Assembly: GCA_015233565.1 (NCBI GenBank)
Contig: JADFXM010000009.1
Coordinates: 110,698-174,697 of the forward strand
Length of the DNA stretch: 64,000 nucleotides
Origin: Candidatus Rifleibacteriota bacterium
GTDB lineage: Bacteria > Muiribacteriota > Ozemobacteria > Ozemobacterales > Ozemobacteraceae
Reading direction: 5' to 3'
Positions within the stretch are counted from its first letter, which is position 1, and each line of letters starts with the position of its first letter. The notes beneath the pieces are model-generated. The model was not told the origin of the DNA and did no database searches. It worked only from the letters and a program-made list of their open reading frames with translations. The position numbers and the translations under genes were made by a program. Shown piece by piece: positions 53,370 through 62,352 of this stretch.

Positions 53370-54239
53370 TTACTCAGCTCCAAAAATCTTCGAATAACAT
53401 TCACTTATTCGGCGCAATCTGTGATTAACCGCAGATTTACTCAATCTTGGGACCAGCCTTTTTCCAAGGCTTTCATAGGAATCGTGAGGAAAGTTCATGC
53501 GCAGTAATGCCACCTGCTTTAATGAATCGGTCCAAAATGATTGATTCGGATAATCCAATAAAAGCTTTATCTGATCACACAATTTTTCAGAAGCTGAAAC
53601 CTGCTTGTTAATGTTTGCAGTTTCAAAATTCACCTGCCTGTTGATAGCAGAAACCATACTTTTTGTTGCAATCAGATCTTCATATGTCATAGCGCGTTCA
53701 AATAATTCCAGTACATTAAGGAATTTCGCAATTTTATGGCCACTTTTCAGGTAAAAAACTCTTGTTTTCTCCCTGACCTGTTTTTTAAAAGTAATGCCGA
53801 ACACTTTGCATGACAGTCTGAAATAGTAACGCAAAACCTTGCTGTTAATCATTATCTCCAAATGATAACCCTTCTTGGGATTCTGGACATATGCACGACT
53901 GAAAAAAATGCTTTTTAAAAAAGTTCTGGCACAATTAAGAATGTTTTCAGAAATTTCCTGTGAAATAATCGGTTTCAGATTAGTTTCCAATACCAATCTT
54001 GAATCAAAAGACTTTGAAAATCGAACCTTCCCATTGTCTTGCAACTCAATGAAAGCCGGTAATATTTTTTTTACCTTTTCACTGAGGATTTTATTAAAGT
54101 CTGACCGAATGACCAAATTCTGCTGTTCATCAGTATTCCGGAAAAGTACAGCCACCAGAATATCACTGCAGCTGTCTGATTCGTGCAAAGTATCCAAAAC
54201 CTCGCTTCGCAGTCTATGGGAAAACTGAATGCGAATCAT
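53370..54239 (-). CDS. whiA: WhiA-family regulator
   Basis: A 289-aa protein. An N-terminal degenerate LAGLIDADG-like domain (about 5-200; AVLFRNTDEQQNLVIRS, FLKSIFFSRAYVQNPKKGYHLE, RKG-type loop absent) is followed by a C-terminal helix-turn-helix, seen as LRMNFPHDSYESLGKRLVP and LSKSAVNHRLRRISE (about 248-282). WhiA is a DNA-binding regulator of division and sporulation in Actinobacteria and is also in Firmicutes and other lineages, nearly always after yvcK, as here: the two overlap by four bases (ATGA). Its targets in this organism are unknown. The helicase-like gene follows 42 bases downstream. Confidence 0.88.
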   Translation of the reverse strand: MIRIQFSHRLRSEVLDTLHESDSCSDILVAVLFRNTDEQQNLVIRSDFNKILSEKVKKILPAFIELQDNGKVRFSKSFDSRLVLETNLKPIISQEISENILNCARTFLKSIFFSRAYVQNPKKGYHLEIMINSKVLRYYFRLSCKVFGITFKKQVREKTRVFYLKSGHKIAKFLNVLELFERAMTYEDLIATKSMVSAINRQVNFETANINKQVSASEKLCDQIKLLLDYPNQSFWTDSLKQVALLRMNFPHDSYESLGKRLVPRLSKSAVNHRLRRISECYSKIFGAE

Positions 54240-55534
54240 CGGTCCTTGGGAACAACCATTGCAGTGGAAATCAATTCGAAGAGGGTTTTTGCAAGACTTC
54301 CAGGGTTATGACGCAATAAATCTGTCTCATAAAGAAAATCTCCGGAAATTACTTTGATTCCTCTTTTTTCAATCTGAGTAACAGTAGGAGGAACCCATGA
54401 CTGGCCTTGGGAAGTGTATTTCATCATCAGAATTCGAGCCGCTCTACGAGAGTTCACAACCACATAGTCAATTTTTCGCAAAGGGGTCTTTTCCAAAAGC
54501 GCAGAAACGTGATCGGAAGCAGAAAAGTTATCGGTTTCTCCCGGTTGAGTCATTACATTACAAACATAAACCACTGGAGCTTTTGATTTGTTAATTCTCT
54601 CCGAAATCTCATTGACCAACAAATTCGGAATAATGCTGGTAAAAAGGCTTCCAGGGCCAAGAACAATAAGATCTGCCTGGTCAATCGCATTCAACGCTTC
54701 AGGATTGGGAAGAGCCTCTGAAGGGATCAATTGTATCTCAGAAATGGTTTTTTTCACCGCTGTAATAGATGTTTCACCGATAGTCTCTGTTCCATCCTGA
54801 AACAGAGCCTTTAGTTGGATGTTTTCGCAAGTAACCGGTACAACACTACCACGCGTTGCGAGAATGTTACTGGCCTCTCGAACAGCGCTCCCGAAATCAC
54901 CCAATAGTTCCGTCATTGCTGCAATAAATAGATTTCCAAAGGAATGTCCGGAAAATTCCCCAGCTTCATTGAACCTGAATTGAAACAACTTCGCCATAAG
55001 ACTTTCCGATTGGGAGAGAGCAACCAAACAGTTTCTGATATCCCCAGGTGGAAGGATCTGCATCTCTTTTCTTAATCTTCCCGAAGACCCGCCATCGTCA
55101 GTTACTGTTACAACAGCAGTTATTCGAAGTGGAAATTCCTTGATCCCCTTTAGAAGAAAACTAAGGCCGGTTCCTCCCCCAAATGCAACAAGCATGGGTC
55201 TATACCCTGAATCATTTTTTCGATTAAGTACGAAGTCCTTTATTCGCTCGGAAGCTTCCTGATCTTGAAGAGCAAGCTTCTGATAAGCCATGTTGACTCC
55301 GCGATAGATCCAGAAGATGCCGAGAAGAAAAGCGCTTAAAGCAGCAAGAGCCACTCCCATAGGGCTGAAACTCATTATTGTTTCAAAATGTGCAGGACTA
55401 TAACTCAAAAGAAAAATCAAAACCAGCAAAAATCCGACACTCAACAAAAAAAAACCAATAACGGAAAAAACCAGCCACCGTCTGGATCTGAATTCAATGC
55501 TAAGATTTCGCCGAAAAGGGAATTTCAGAGACAT
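54236..55534 (-). CDS. yvcK: YvcK/CofD-like gluconeogenesis factor
   Basis: A 432-aa protein. Two N-terminal membrane helices (about 19-45 and 55-80) precede the CofD-like Rossmann domain: AFGGGTGLSFLLKGIKEFP, then VTVTDDGGSSGRLR, LPPGDIRNCLVALS and GHSFGNLFIAAM (near 105-215). The terminal part has GPGSLFTSIIPNLLV and VCNVMTQPGETD. YvcK binds UDP-GlcNAc and is needed for growth on gluconeogenic carbon and for cell shape in Bacillus. Membrane-anchored forms are known in other bacteria. In most genomes rapZ-like yvcJ precedes it; here hprK lies about 500 bases upstream. It heads the yvcK-whiA-helicase-TPR transcript. Confidence 0.92.
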   Translation of the reverse strand: MSLKFPFRRNLSIEFRSRRWLVFSVIGFFLLSVGFLLVLIFLLSYSPAHFETIMSFSPMGVALAALSAFLLGIFWIYRGVNMAYQKLALQDQEASERIKDFVLNRKNDSGYRPMLVAFGGGTGLSFLLKGIKEFPLRITAVVTVTDDGGSSGRLRKEMQILPPGDIRNCLVALSQSESLMAKLFQFRFNEAGEFSGHSFGNLFIAAMTELLGDFGSAVREASNILATRGSVVPVTCENIQLKALFQDGTETIGETSITAVKKTISEIQLIPSEALPNPEALNAIDQADLIVLGPGSLFTSIIPNLLVNEISERINKSKAPVVYVCNVMTQPGETDNFSASDHVSALLEKTPLRKIDYVVVNSRRAARILMMKYTSQGQSWVPPTVTQIEKRGIKVISGDFLYETDLLRHNPGSLAKTLFELISTAMVVPKDR

Positions 55535-55581
55535 AAAATATGCATATTTTCGCTTGTAAAAGAACCTGCTGAATAATTAAC

Positions 55582-55840
55582 TAAAATCATTAATTATGCA
55601 ACACTTGAGGACAACGAAAAAGAGTAAAAACACTTGACTTCTAAAAGTGCATCAACACAAGTGCAGAAAATTTGGAAAAAATATTTGTTCGCGAAGTTTT
55701 TTTTGAATTGCTGGTTAATTGGCAATGTCAATATGTATTCACTCTTTTTAGCTGACTTGAGGTTAAAAAAGTAGATTTTAATACTGAGCTCTTGTTTTGT
55801 ATTTTCGTTACTTTTTGAATTATGCAACAAATTCAAAATC
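55582..55840. repeat. Repeat C, long copy 1
   Basis: About 260 bp between yvcK and hprK. AGTGCAGAAAATTTGGAAAA (55660-55679) is identical in position to 57280-57299 with matching flanks, and the start and end resemble 44381-44478. No gene is seen. The rest of the 500-base gap to hprK shows nothing further. Confidence 0.55.
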
Positions 55841-56031
55841 CTGAACAATTAAATTACCGTCCTTCGGGGGGACTTTTAAAAACCTTACCCAACCGCTAAT
55901 GGATAGCCAGGAACAACAGCTTTAGCACTGCGGAGAACCTCATAAAAAAATGAAAACTCCTATACCATAAATTTATTGTGAAATTTTTCACGTCAGAGAT
56001 CTAAAGAGGATTGCAATTTTGCCGAAACCTC

Positions 56032-56958
56032 CTAATACTTCTCTCTTACCATTTTCGCCTGAAGATTTTTCGCAAACTCTTCGGCACTGTGGATACCCAA
56101 TTTGCGAAGATAAAAGTCCATTGCAGCAGTTTCAATTATTACCGCAAGATTCCTTCCTTCGCGGACCGGTATTGTGATACTGGGAACTTCAACTTTCAAC
56201 AGTTTAACACTTTTCTGAGCAATTCCCAGACGGTCATATTCCTTTCTGTCATCCCACTTTTCAAGCTGAATAACCAATTCAACTGGTTTTTCGTCGGCTG
56301 TGGCAGCTATTCCAAAAAGTGATTTTATATCTATGATTCCCAATCCACGGATTTCCATATGGTGTTTAACGAGAACATCGGGGTAGCCGACAACCTTTGT
56401 ATCACTGATTTTCATCAACTGTACTGCATCGTCGGCGACAAGCCTATGACCGCGTTTGATCAACTCCAGCGAACACTCGCTCTTCCCTATTCCGGAAGGC
56501 CCCATTACGAGTATGCCAACACCATACACTTCCATGAAAACACCGTGAACACTTTTGCGAGGGGCAAACCGATTATGCAGATAGCGAGATAACTGGTAAA
56601 TGAATTCGCCTGTTTTTTCAGATGTTCTTAAGATTGGAACAGCCTTTTGATTACACAATTCCAATAGTTCCTCTAAAATCAAAAGATCATCCGTAACAAT
56701 TATACATGGAATATTGAAAAACAGGAGTTGTCTCAAGCGCGTGGTCCGAGTTTCTGGGATTTGTTCACCAAGATAGGCCAGTTCAGTTCTCCCAAGAACA
56801 ATTATTCGTTCATAGCCGAAATAATCAAAAAATCCTGCTAATTCAAGCCCCGGGCGGTGGACTTCAGAAGAAATGACTTTCCTGTCAAGCCCAGTGCTGC
56901 CGGCTATAACCTTTAAATTCTGATCTCTTACTATCTCTCTGACCAAAATAAGTTTCAT
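56032..56958 (-). CDS. hprK: HPr kinase/phosphorylase
   Basis: A 308-aa protein, the length of HprK/P. The N-terminal domain spans about 1-130; the kinase domain has Walker A GPSGIGKSE at 153-161, the HprK signature RLVADDAVQL near 172-181 (with Asp176/177), and MEIRGLGIIDIKSLFG near 201-216. The enzyme phosphorylates Ser46 of HPr and reverses it, controlling sugar uptake. In diderms outside Firmicutes it can instead link nitrogen PTS to cell functions. No HPr gene is in the window. Location upstream of yvcK fits the conserved hprK-(lgt-)-yvcK-whiA group. A promoter is recognisable upstream. Confidence 0.94.
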   Translation of the reverse strand: MKLILVREIVRDQNLKVIAGSTGLDRKVISSEVHRPGLELAGFFDYFGYERIIVLGRTELAYLGEQIPETRTTRLRQLLFFNIPCIIVTDDLLILEELLELCNQKAVPILRTSEKTGEFIYQLSRYLHNRFAPRKSVHGVFMEVYGVGILVMGPSGIGKSECSLELIKRGHRLVADDAVQLMKISDTKVVGYPDVLVKHHMEIRGLGIIDIKSLFGIAATADEKPVELVIQLEKWDDRKEYDRLGIAQKSVKLLKVEVPSITIPVREGRNLAVIIETAAMDFYLRKLGIHSAEEFAKNLQAKMVREKY

Positions 56959-57000
56959 GTATCCCTATTCCTATTTTTTCTTACCGCTTTTTGAGTGAGA

Positions 57001-57030
57001 ATTATACCAGAGCACCTTAATTTTTAACAA
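57001..57030 (-). promoter_or_regulatory. Sigma70-type promoter of hprK
   Basis: On the minus strand, TTGTTA (57025-57030) and a perfect TATAAT (57001-57006) are 18 bases apart, giving a leader of about 35 bases before the hprK ATG, which has a TAGGAA/AGGG site. Confidence 0.6.
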
Positions 57031-57756
57031 ACTTAATTATTATTGAACGGATACAAAAATTATCCAAATTTCTTCGGGAAAACACATTTTAGCCACTGTT
57101 AGTGAAGTTTTTATGGCACTTTCCAGCACTCAAAAAATCCCCAAATTTGAATGAAACTACGGTGGCCAAATTCGCCTGGCCAAGAAATTCGGATTGTCTC
57201 AGAATGTTTCATTTGCCGAATAAGAAAGCCCCAGCGAAAAAAAGTAAAAATACTTGGCTTATAAACCTTCACCAGCGCGAGTGCAGAAAATTTGGAAAAA
57301 ATAATTTTTTTTCCGTTAATTTTTTTTTATTGTATGGTTAATTGCCAATGAAAATATGAATTTCAGAATTCCTGGTATCGATAGTTTGCATTTTCTCGGA
57401 AAAGGGCTTCAAAAGGTAGTTTTCTGATTTTGGAATACTTTTCGGTTGGATTTTATCCTGAGACCCACTTACATAAAACTAAATCAGAAGATTCCTTCCA
57501 TAGCAAGTTGGCAATTCATCAATCGAAAAAATGGTATCAAATTTAAATCCCCGAGATTGGGATGTCTGAATTTACTCTTTGTTGCTGAAAAACCCCGTTT
57601 CCAAGTTTTAATTTTTTGTCCGAAAATTTTTTTTCAACGGTTCACTTTTTGTTTCTGAGATAGCCCAGTCGCAGTTGAAGAATTGAGAGAAAAATTCTAT
57701 AATGGAATCGTAGAATTTTTAGTGGATCATTTTTTTTGTGAAAAAGAGGAATTCAA
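57031..57756. other. Long AT-rich gap with repeat C
   Basis: About 725 bases upstream of the Rpn-family gene. Apart from repeat C copy 2 (57234-57400) I see only short frames without ribosome sites or family signatures. The last 40 bases carry an AGAGGAA ribosome site for the next gene. Confidence 0.4.
57234..57400. repeat. Repeat C, long copy 2
   Basis: Aligned with 55614 onward without gaps for about 80 bases, including the identical 20-mer around AGTGCAGAAAATTTGGAAAA; then more diverged, with TTGCATTTTC near 57387-57396. The right boundary is uncertain. Confidence 0.5.
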
Positions 57757-58659
57757 ATGGCTGAACGAAAACTCGTGAGCTTTGACTGGGCACTGAAGAA
57801 GCTACTACGCAGTAAAGTTAATTTTGAAATTCTCGAAGGCTTTCTCTCTGAGCTTTTAAACGATGACATAAAAATTCAAGAAGTTTTGGAAAGTGAAAGC
57901 AACAGAGAAACTGAAAAAACCAAGCAGAATAGAATCGACTTGAAGGTTAAAAACAATAAAGATGAGATTGTTATCATAGAAGTGCAATACGAAAGGGAAT
58001 TTGATTTTCTTCAGCGCATTCTTTTCGGCGTTTCCAAAACCATTTCAGAGAATCTTGATAAAGGGGACAAATATTCCAATCTAACAAAAGTTTACTCGGT
58101 CAGCATACTCTATTTTGACTTCGGACAGGGGGCTGATTACATTTACCGTGGTACTACCTCATTCAGAGGGTTGTACCAGAATGACGAACTCCAACTGAGT
58201 AAACTCCAAAAAAAGCGCTTTAATAAAGAATTTCCATGCCAAATTTTTCCTGAACATTACCTTCTAAGAGTAAACAGTTTTAATGATATTGCACGAACCA
58301 GCCTTGATGAATGGATGTATTTTCTGAAAAACGAAGAAATTAAGAGCGATTTTAAGGCCAAGGGTCTTATCAGAGCGAAAGAAGAGCTTGATATTCTGAA
58401 ATTGTCAGAAGAAGAACGAAGAGTCTACGAACGCTATTCTGATGATCTACATTACCAAGCCAGTCTGTACGAATCGAATTACGAATTTCCATATCAGGAG
58501 GGGCTCGAAAAAGGCCTCGAAAAGGGCCTCAAAAAAGGGAAGGACCAAGAAAAAATTGAAACCGCTCGAAGGATGCTGGTCGATGGCTTTGAAGAAGAAA
58601 AGATTTCTCGATATTCTGGTTTGCCTATTGATGAAATAAGAAAACTGAAGGAAGGGTAA
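57757..58659 (+). CDS. Rpn/PD-(D/E)XK-family nuclease or transposase-like protein
   Basis: A 300-aa protein of the Rpn/YhgA-like family, whose members have PD-(D/E)XK nuclease folds and promote RecA-independent recombination; they are often annotated as transposases. FDWALKKLLRSKVNFEILEGFL opens the domain; RIDLKVKNNKDEIVIIEVQYE has the catalytic D...E-x-Q residues (about 67-87). The C-terminal region has an expanded GLEKGLEKGLKKG repeat, commonly variable in length, then a helical tail with EEEKISRYSGLP. A strong ribosome site is present. No terminal inverted repeat surrounds it. It is separated from the next convergent gene by 39 bases. Confidence 0.8.
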   Translation: MAERKLVSFDWALKKLLRSKVNFEILEGFLSELLNDDIKIQEVLESESNRETEKTKQNRIDLKVKNNKDEIVIIEVQYEREFDFLQRILFGVSKTISENLDKGDKYSNLTKVYSVSILYFDFGQGADYIYRGTTSFRGLYQNDELQLSKLQKKRFNKEFPCQIFPEHYLLRVNSFNDIARTSLDEWMYFLKNEEIKSDFKAKGLIRAKEELDILKLSEEERRVYERYSDDLHYQASLYESNYEFPYQEGLEKGLEKGLKKGKDQEKIETARRMLVDGFEEEKISRYSGLPIDEIRKLKEG

Positions 58660-58698
58660 TTTTCAACCCGCTTCATTCTGAATCTGCTTATCAAAATG

Positions 58699-59700
58699 CT
58701 AGGGCGCTGAAATCGGAGATACATCCAGGGAACCGAATTTATTATCGCAGTACAATGGTGATGCAACTGATTCTGCAAAAGCTCTCTGCGAAGAAACAGA
58801 TGATTCAATCCTCCAATCCAGTTCACTGCTGAATTTATGGTTTAGCCAGATAACAGCCTTTATTCTAGGAAATTTTGCGGTTATTGTCGAACTTAGAGTC
58901 TTTGAAATCCAGACAGATTTTTTTCCACCCGCTTCCATTGAGGAAAACTCAGCTATCATGATCGGTTTTCCTGACAATCCCGCCATTTCATGATAAGCAC
59001 CACCAAAAACTTCTGCAAACGACTGCCATCCCTTGAACCTCGTATCATTGTATCCGTCAATACCCAGCCAATCAACGTAATCATCGCCAGGATATAGCTC
59101 ACTCAATTTTTTATGCTTGCTATTTTTTCGACTAGGACACCACACCCAAGTAACGTTTGTTACTTGATTGCGCTTGAATAGGTCATGAACATAATGCCAT
59201 GCTTTGACATATTCACCAGAGACATTTCCATTTACCCCTTCCGCCCATGGGTACCAGTTGCCGTTCATTTCATGAGCAAATCTCAAAAACAGCGGATGTT
59301 TCCAACCCTTTATATCAGAAGCAAATTTGATGATGTAACCATCATACTTTCCATTGATTATATTTTTCAATGCATATTCAGGTTCATTCTCTTTTTCATG
59401 AAGAGCGCGTGGCGCCCAGGTTAAAAGTGGTATTGAGCCATGTGAGCGAATTGCATTCATCGCATTGACATTGAATTGATTCTTTCCGTTTTTTGCTCCC
59501 CAAGCTTGAAACACATGAATTATCGCTACCTTTTTACCAGCATCCCTTTCAAATGTTTCGACACCTGATAAATCGTCAAGATTTTTAGTTTTATCATTAT
59601 CGAATACGCCAAGGTAGATTTTATCAGCTGAAAAAGTTTGAACAGAAAGGCATGCAAAGAATATAGCTGCACATATGGAAATCCTAGAGATCTTTAACAT
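58699..59700 (-). CDS. Secreted GH26 glycanase (mannanase-like)
   Basis: A 333-aa protein with a signal peptide (about 1-25, ending QTFSA). It reads as a GH26 (beta/alpha)8 hydrolase: the acid/base Glu144 in RFAHEMNGNWYPW and the nucleophile Glu251 in IMIAEFSS are both present. The intervening WVWCPS and YVDWLGIDGYN (about 185-218) match the family. GH26 enzymes are mostly beta-1,4-mannanases, some lichenases or xylanases; the substrate cannot be read. A good promoter lies upstream, giving a short leader with no clear ribosome site. No binding modules. Confidence 0.85.
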   Translation of the reverse strand: MLKISRISICAAIFFACLSVQTFSADKIYLGVFDNDKTKNLDDLSGVETFERDAGKKVAIIHVFQAWGAKNGKNQFNVNAMNAIRSHGSIPLLTWAPRALHEKENEPEYALKNIINGKYDGYIIKFASDIKGWKHPLFLRFAHEMNGNWYPWAEGVNGNVSGEYVKAWHYVHDLFKRNQVTNVTWVWCPSRKNSKHKKLSELYPGDDYVDWLGIDGYNDTRFKGWQSFAEVFGGAYHEMAGLSGKPIMIAEFSSMEAGGKKSVWISKTLSSTITAKFPRIKAVIWLNHKFSSELDWRIESSVSSQRAFAESVASPLYCDNKFGSLDVSPISAP

Positions 59701-59740
59701 GTACTATTGTCTCAATTTGCCGTGAGTCTTAACATCCCAA

Positions 59741-59768
59741 TCTATATTAGCACAACATGTGATGTCAA
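59741..59768 (-). promoter_or_regulatory. Sigma70-type promoter of the GH26 gene
   Basis: On the minus strand a perfect TTGACA (59763-59768) is followed after 16 bases by TATAGA (59741-59746), about 40 bases from the ATG. Confidence 0.6.
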
Positions 59769-60312
59769 CACTAAATATCAACTGACACTACTTATTAACT
59801 CTTTATCATGTGAAAAGCTTTTATGAATTCTGTAACCTGAGTTTCGCCATTATTTTTTTTTGCCGCTCTAGAAGCTTGTCTCCGCGGTTTTGTGTACTTC
59901 CAAGAGACCCGCAGCGGAAAGTGTCTTGCAAAGCACATTTCCGAATGACTTTGCATGGTTTCTCACCTTTTGTCTCTCTCTTTGGAGGCTGCTGAGACAA
60001 ATAGTGTACTGTCAATATCTGACAGTATTTTTTTCACTCAAAGCAGAAAACCTCTTCAACTTTTTTAGTTCAGGACCTTTACTGGGGGTGAATGGCGGTG
60101 GCAACTTTATCAATTTCAGAAACTTCAATGGAAACACCTGCCTGACTCACAAATTTCCCTTAAACCAGAAAGGTTCAACCCTAGCAGCCCGGAATATCCG
60201 ATTGATCTGGCTAATTCCTCTGTTTCCAATGTTGGGCATATAATTAAGGTGAATAAATGGTTGGAAGAAATGATGGCTTAGGCGTGCTTGCCCTGGTTTT
60301 TGAAGTTTTTAC
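59769..60312. other. Intergenic, no recognisable gene
   Basis: About 540 bases between divergent genes. Frames of 60 to 120 codons occur on both strands (for example around 59890-60243) but lack ribosome sites, and their proteins show no domain signature. Could be a decayed gene; no evidence for it. Confidence 0.35.
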
Positions 60313-60348
60313 TTGAAATTGATTGATAGTATGTTATAATATCAAGCA
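60313..60348 (+). promoter_or_regulatory. Strong promoter, likely leaderless start of the AAA_14 gene
   Basis: TTGAAA (60313-60318) and a perfect TATAAT (60335-60340) are 16 bases apart. The usual start of transcription, about 7 bases on, falls on the ATG at 60348. There is no Shine-Dalgarno site. Confidence 0.65.
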
Positions 60349-61604
60349 TGCTTCTTCCGAGGGCTTTGGCAAAAAAATTTAAGGAATTGCTGGAAGATTT
60401 CCCGGTGGTGGTTGTTGTCGGCGCCCGACAAGTCGGAAAAACCACCTTGGTTCAGCAATTGTTGGATTCAAAATGGGAAACCGTTACTTTTGATCCCTAC
60501 CAGGATATAGGTAACGCCAGAGCAGATTCAGATCTTTTCCTGCGGAATCACCCGCCTCCCTTGTTTCTCGATGAAATTCAGTTCGCACCGGAGGTCGTAG
60601 GTGCATTGAAGCGATATCTTGATCGCCACTCAAAGACTCCAGGACAGTATATCCTTTCAGGTTCTCAACAATGGGAAGTAATACGTTCGGCAGCTGAAAG
60701 TCTTGCTGGAAGAGCAGTTTTTCTTGATCTGGAAGGTTTTTCATTAGCTGAAGCGGCTAATGAAGGCAAAACTGGCCATTGGGTAAAAGATTGGTTAACT
60801 GACCCTGAGGATTTTATTGCTACCCCCCAAAAAAGGTTGTCAACACATTTCCCTCTATATGAGCAACTTTGGCGAGGTTGGCTTCCCGAAGCTCAACGCA
60901 TCAAATCAACCAACGTTGGAGTTTTCCATCAGGCATACCATCGCACTTACATTGAACGTGATGTTCGTGTTTTCGGTGGGGTTGACGATTGGCACCAGTT
61001 CGACCGTTTTTCCCGTTTGATGGCAGCTCTCACCGCTCAGGAAATCAATTTTCGTCAATTAGGCCGTGATCTTGGGTTAGCTCCCCAAACCGCCCAACGC
61101 TGGCTTCGTATGCTTGTTGGAACATTCCAGTGGTTTGAGGTGCCCCCTTTCCATGGAAATGTCATCAAACGATTAAGCGGCAAGCCCAAAGGATTCCTTG
61201 CAGATACAGGGCAAGTTTGCTTTACTCAGGCAATACCATCACCTCAAGCGCTGGAAAATCACCCATTGCTGGGAGCAATTTTTGAAACCGCAGCTTCGGG
61301 AGAAATCCGCAAGGGAATTGCTCTGATGTCGCACCATCCCAACCTCTTTCACTGGCGTTCTCACGGAGGAGCCGAGGTCGATTTCATTTTGGAATTTAAC
61401 GGCCGTCTTTTCCCGATCGAAGTAAAATTGCGATCTCACCCATCCGGGAATGACGCTCGAGGAATTCGTGCTTTCCGTTCAACTTACCCTAAATTGAAAG
61501 TAGCACCGGGTATTATAATTGCACCTTCAGAATCTTTTCACCGCCTGGGCGACCATGAATACGTCGTTCCTTGGGATTTAGCTCCTCATTCTGAATCTGC
61601 TTAA
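60348..61604 (+). CDS. AAA_14 ATPase with DUF4143 C-terminus
   Basis: A 418-aa protein. AAA_14 part (about 1-180): Walker A VVGARQVGKTTL near 23-34, LFLDEIQFAP near 71-80, ILSGSQQWEVI and AGRAVFLDLEGFS near 104-130. The C-terminal DUF4143 part has an HTH-like QLGRDLGLAPQTAQRWLRML (about 235-255), FLADTG, LGAIFETAASGEIRK and a nuclease-like HGGAEVDFILEFNGRLFPIEVK (about 340-362). The E-V-D and I-E-V-K residues fit a PD-(D/E)XK fold. Such single-gene ATPases are widespread, mobile and unexplained; some are tied to defence or toxin-antitoxin loci, which fits its neighbours. Transcription appears leaderless. Confidence 0.85.
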   Translation: MLLPRALAKKFKELLEDFPVVVVVGARQVGKTTLVQQLLDSKWETVTFDPYQDIGNARADSDLFLRNHPPPLFLDEIQFAPEVVGALKRYLDRHSKTPGQYILSGSQQWEVIRSAAESLAGRAVFLDLEGFSLAEAANEGKTGHWVKDWLTDPEDFIATPQKRLSTHFPLYEQLWRGWLPEAQRIKSTNVGVFHQAYHRTYIERDVRVFGGVDDWHQFDRFSRLMAALTAQEINFRQLGRDLGLAPQTAQRWLRMLVGTFQWFEVPPFHGNVIKRLSGKPKGFLADTGQVCFTQAIPSPQALENHPLLGAIFETAASGEIRKGIALMSHHPNLFHWRSHGGAEVDFILEFNGRLFPIEVKLRSHPSGNDARGIRAFRSTYPKLKVAPGIIIAPSESFHRLGDHEYVVPWDLAPHSESA

Positions 61605-61641
61605 TTCGTTAGAACTTAGATTCCTTGATAAATCTGAAAAC

Positions 61642-62082
61642 TTACGCCACTTTACGAGGACGGCCACCAAGGCGGCCGTTTTGGCGAGAAGTTCTTTCTT
61701 TCGCTGGGGAAGTTTGACTGCCACCTTTTCGGCCAATTTCTGAATAAATTTGAGCCATCCACGATTTTGAACCGAAAACACCAATTAGAAGATCTGGAAC
61801 GCTAAGAACAACATCAATATTTTTCCAGTATAAAGCAAAACCATCAGCCAATACTTCAACACTTGCAAGGTCTTTTGGTAGAGCCCCAGAAAGACCTTGG
61901 GCAAGGCTAACCGGAAAAAGAAAGGTTACGCCCGATTTCAAATCAACTATTATTCGGCCAGACTTTCGATCAAAACGAGCTTTAATTGCTCTTGGTTCTG
62001 TTCTATTGGACTTAAAACCAACTTTTTTGGCGGTTTTAATTTCCTCTGCAAGGTCTTCCGGCCTTATTGACCAATTATCCAT
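61642..62082 (-). CDS. DUF2442-domain protein (pair with DUF4160)
   Basis: A 146-aa protein of the DUF2442 family: ARFDRKSGRIIVDLKSGVTF, the central ALPKDLASVEVLADGFALYW, DVVLSVPDLLIGVFGSKSWM and a basic Ser/Lys/Gly-rich C-terminus ending GGRPRKV. It is longer than many DUF2442 proteins because of the N-terminal 40 residues. DUF2442 genes commonly overlap DUF4160 genes, as here (8 bases), and the pair is suspected to be toxin-antitoxin-like without proof. The basic tail could bind nucleic acid. Confidence 0.85.
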   Translation of the reverse strand: MDNWSIRPEDLAEEIKTAKKVGFKSNRTEPRAIKARFDRKSGRIIVDLKSGVTFLFPVSLAQGLSGALPKDLASVEVLADGFALYWKNIDVVLSVPDLLIGVFGSKSWMAQIYSEIGRKGGSQTSPAKERTSRQNGRLGGRPRKVA

Positions 62083-62317
62083 GAATTTGCCTCCATGCTT
62101 TCAATAGGTGTTTTTGATGCTCAATGACGATCTTCAAAGCCTTTGTTATTTCACGATTTGACATGTCTATTGCCTCCATTATAAAAGGGCGATTTGCGTT
62201 GTCTCCAATTGATATGTGCACTCTACCATTGTTATGAAAGACATGTACATGCGGAGGCCTATGATCGTTGGGCATAATCATAACCTTGAAATCATCAACA
62301 ACGACAATTGTTGGCAT
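62075..62317 (-). CDS. DUF4160-domain protein
   Basis: An 80-aa protein of the DUF4160 family: MPTIVVVDDFKVMIMPNDHR, then PPHVHVFHNNGRVHISIGDN (the usual P-P-H-(F/V)-H core) and a helical C-terminus with IVIEHQKHLLKAWRQI. It is the first gene of the pair with DUF2442. No ribosome site is present: the predicted transcription start is the A of its ATG. Role is unknown. Confidence 0.88.
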   Translation of the reverse strand: MPTIVVVDDFKVMIMPNDHRPPHVHVFHNNGRVHISIGDNANRPFIMEAIDMSNREITKALKIVIEHQKHLLKAWRQIHG

Positions 62318-62352
62318 ATAACAATATTAACCTAACAAATTAGGTTTAACAA
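62317..62352 (-). promoter_or_regulatory. Leaderless-type promoter with palindrome in the spacer
   Basis: On the minus strand TTGTTA (62347-62352) and TAATAT (62324-62329) are 17 bases apart, and transcription should start at 62317, the A of the ATG. The spacer is occupied by AACCTAA (62329-62335) and TTAGGTT (62340-62346), a perfect 7-bp palindrome with a 4-base centre, a likely operator for self-repression. Confidence 0.65.

Noticed and set aside
59890..60243. 117-codon frame between GH26 and AAA_14 genes
   Set aside because: No ribosome site and no domain; could be random in this A/T-rich gap.
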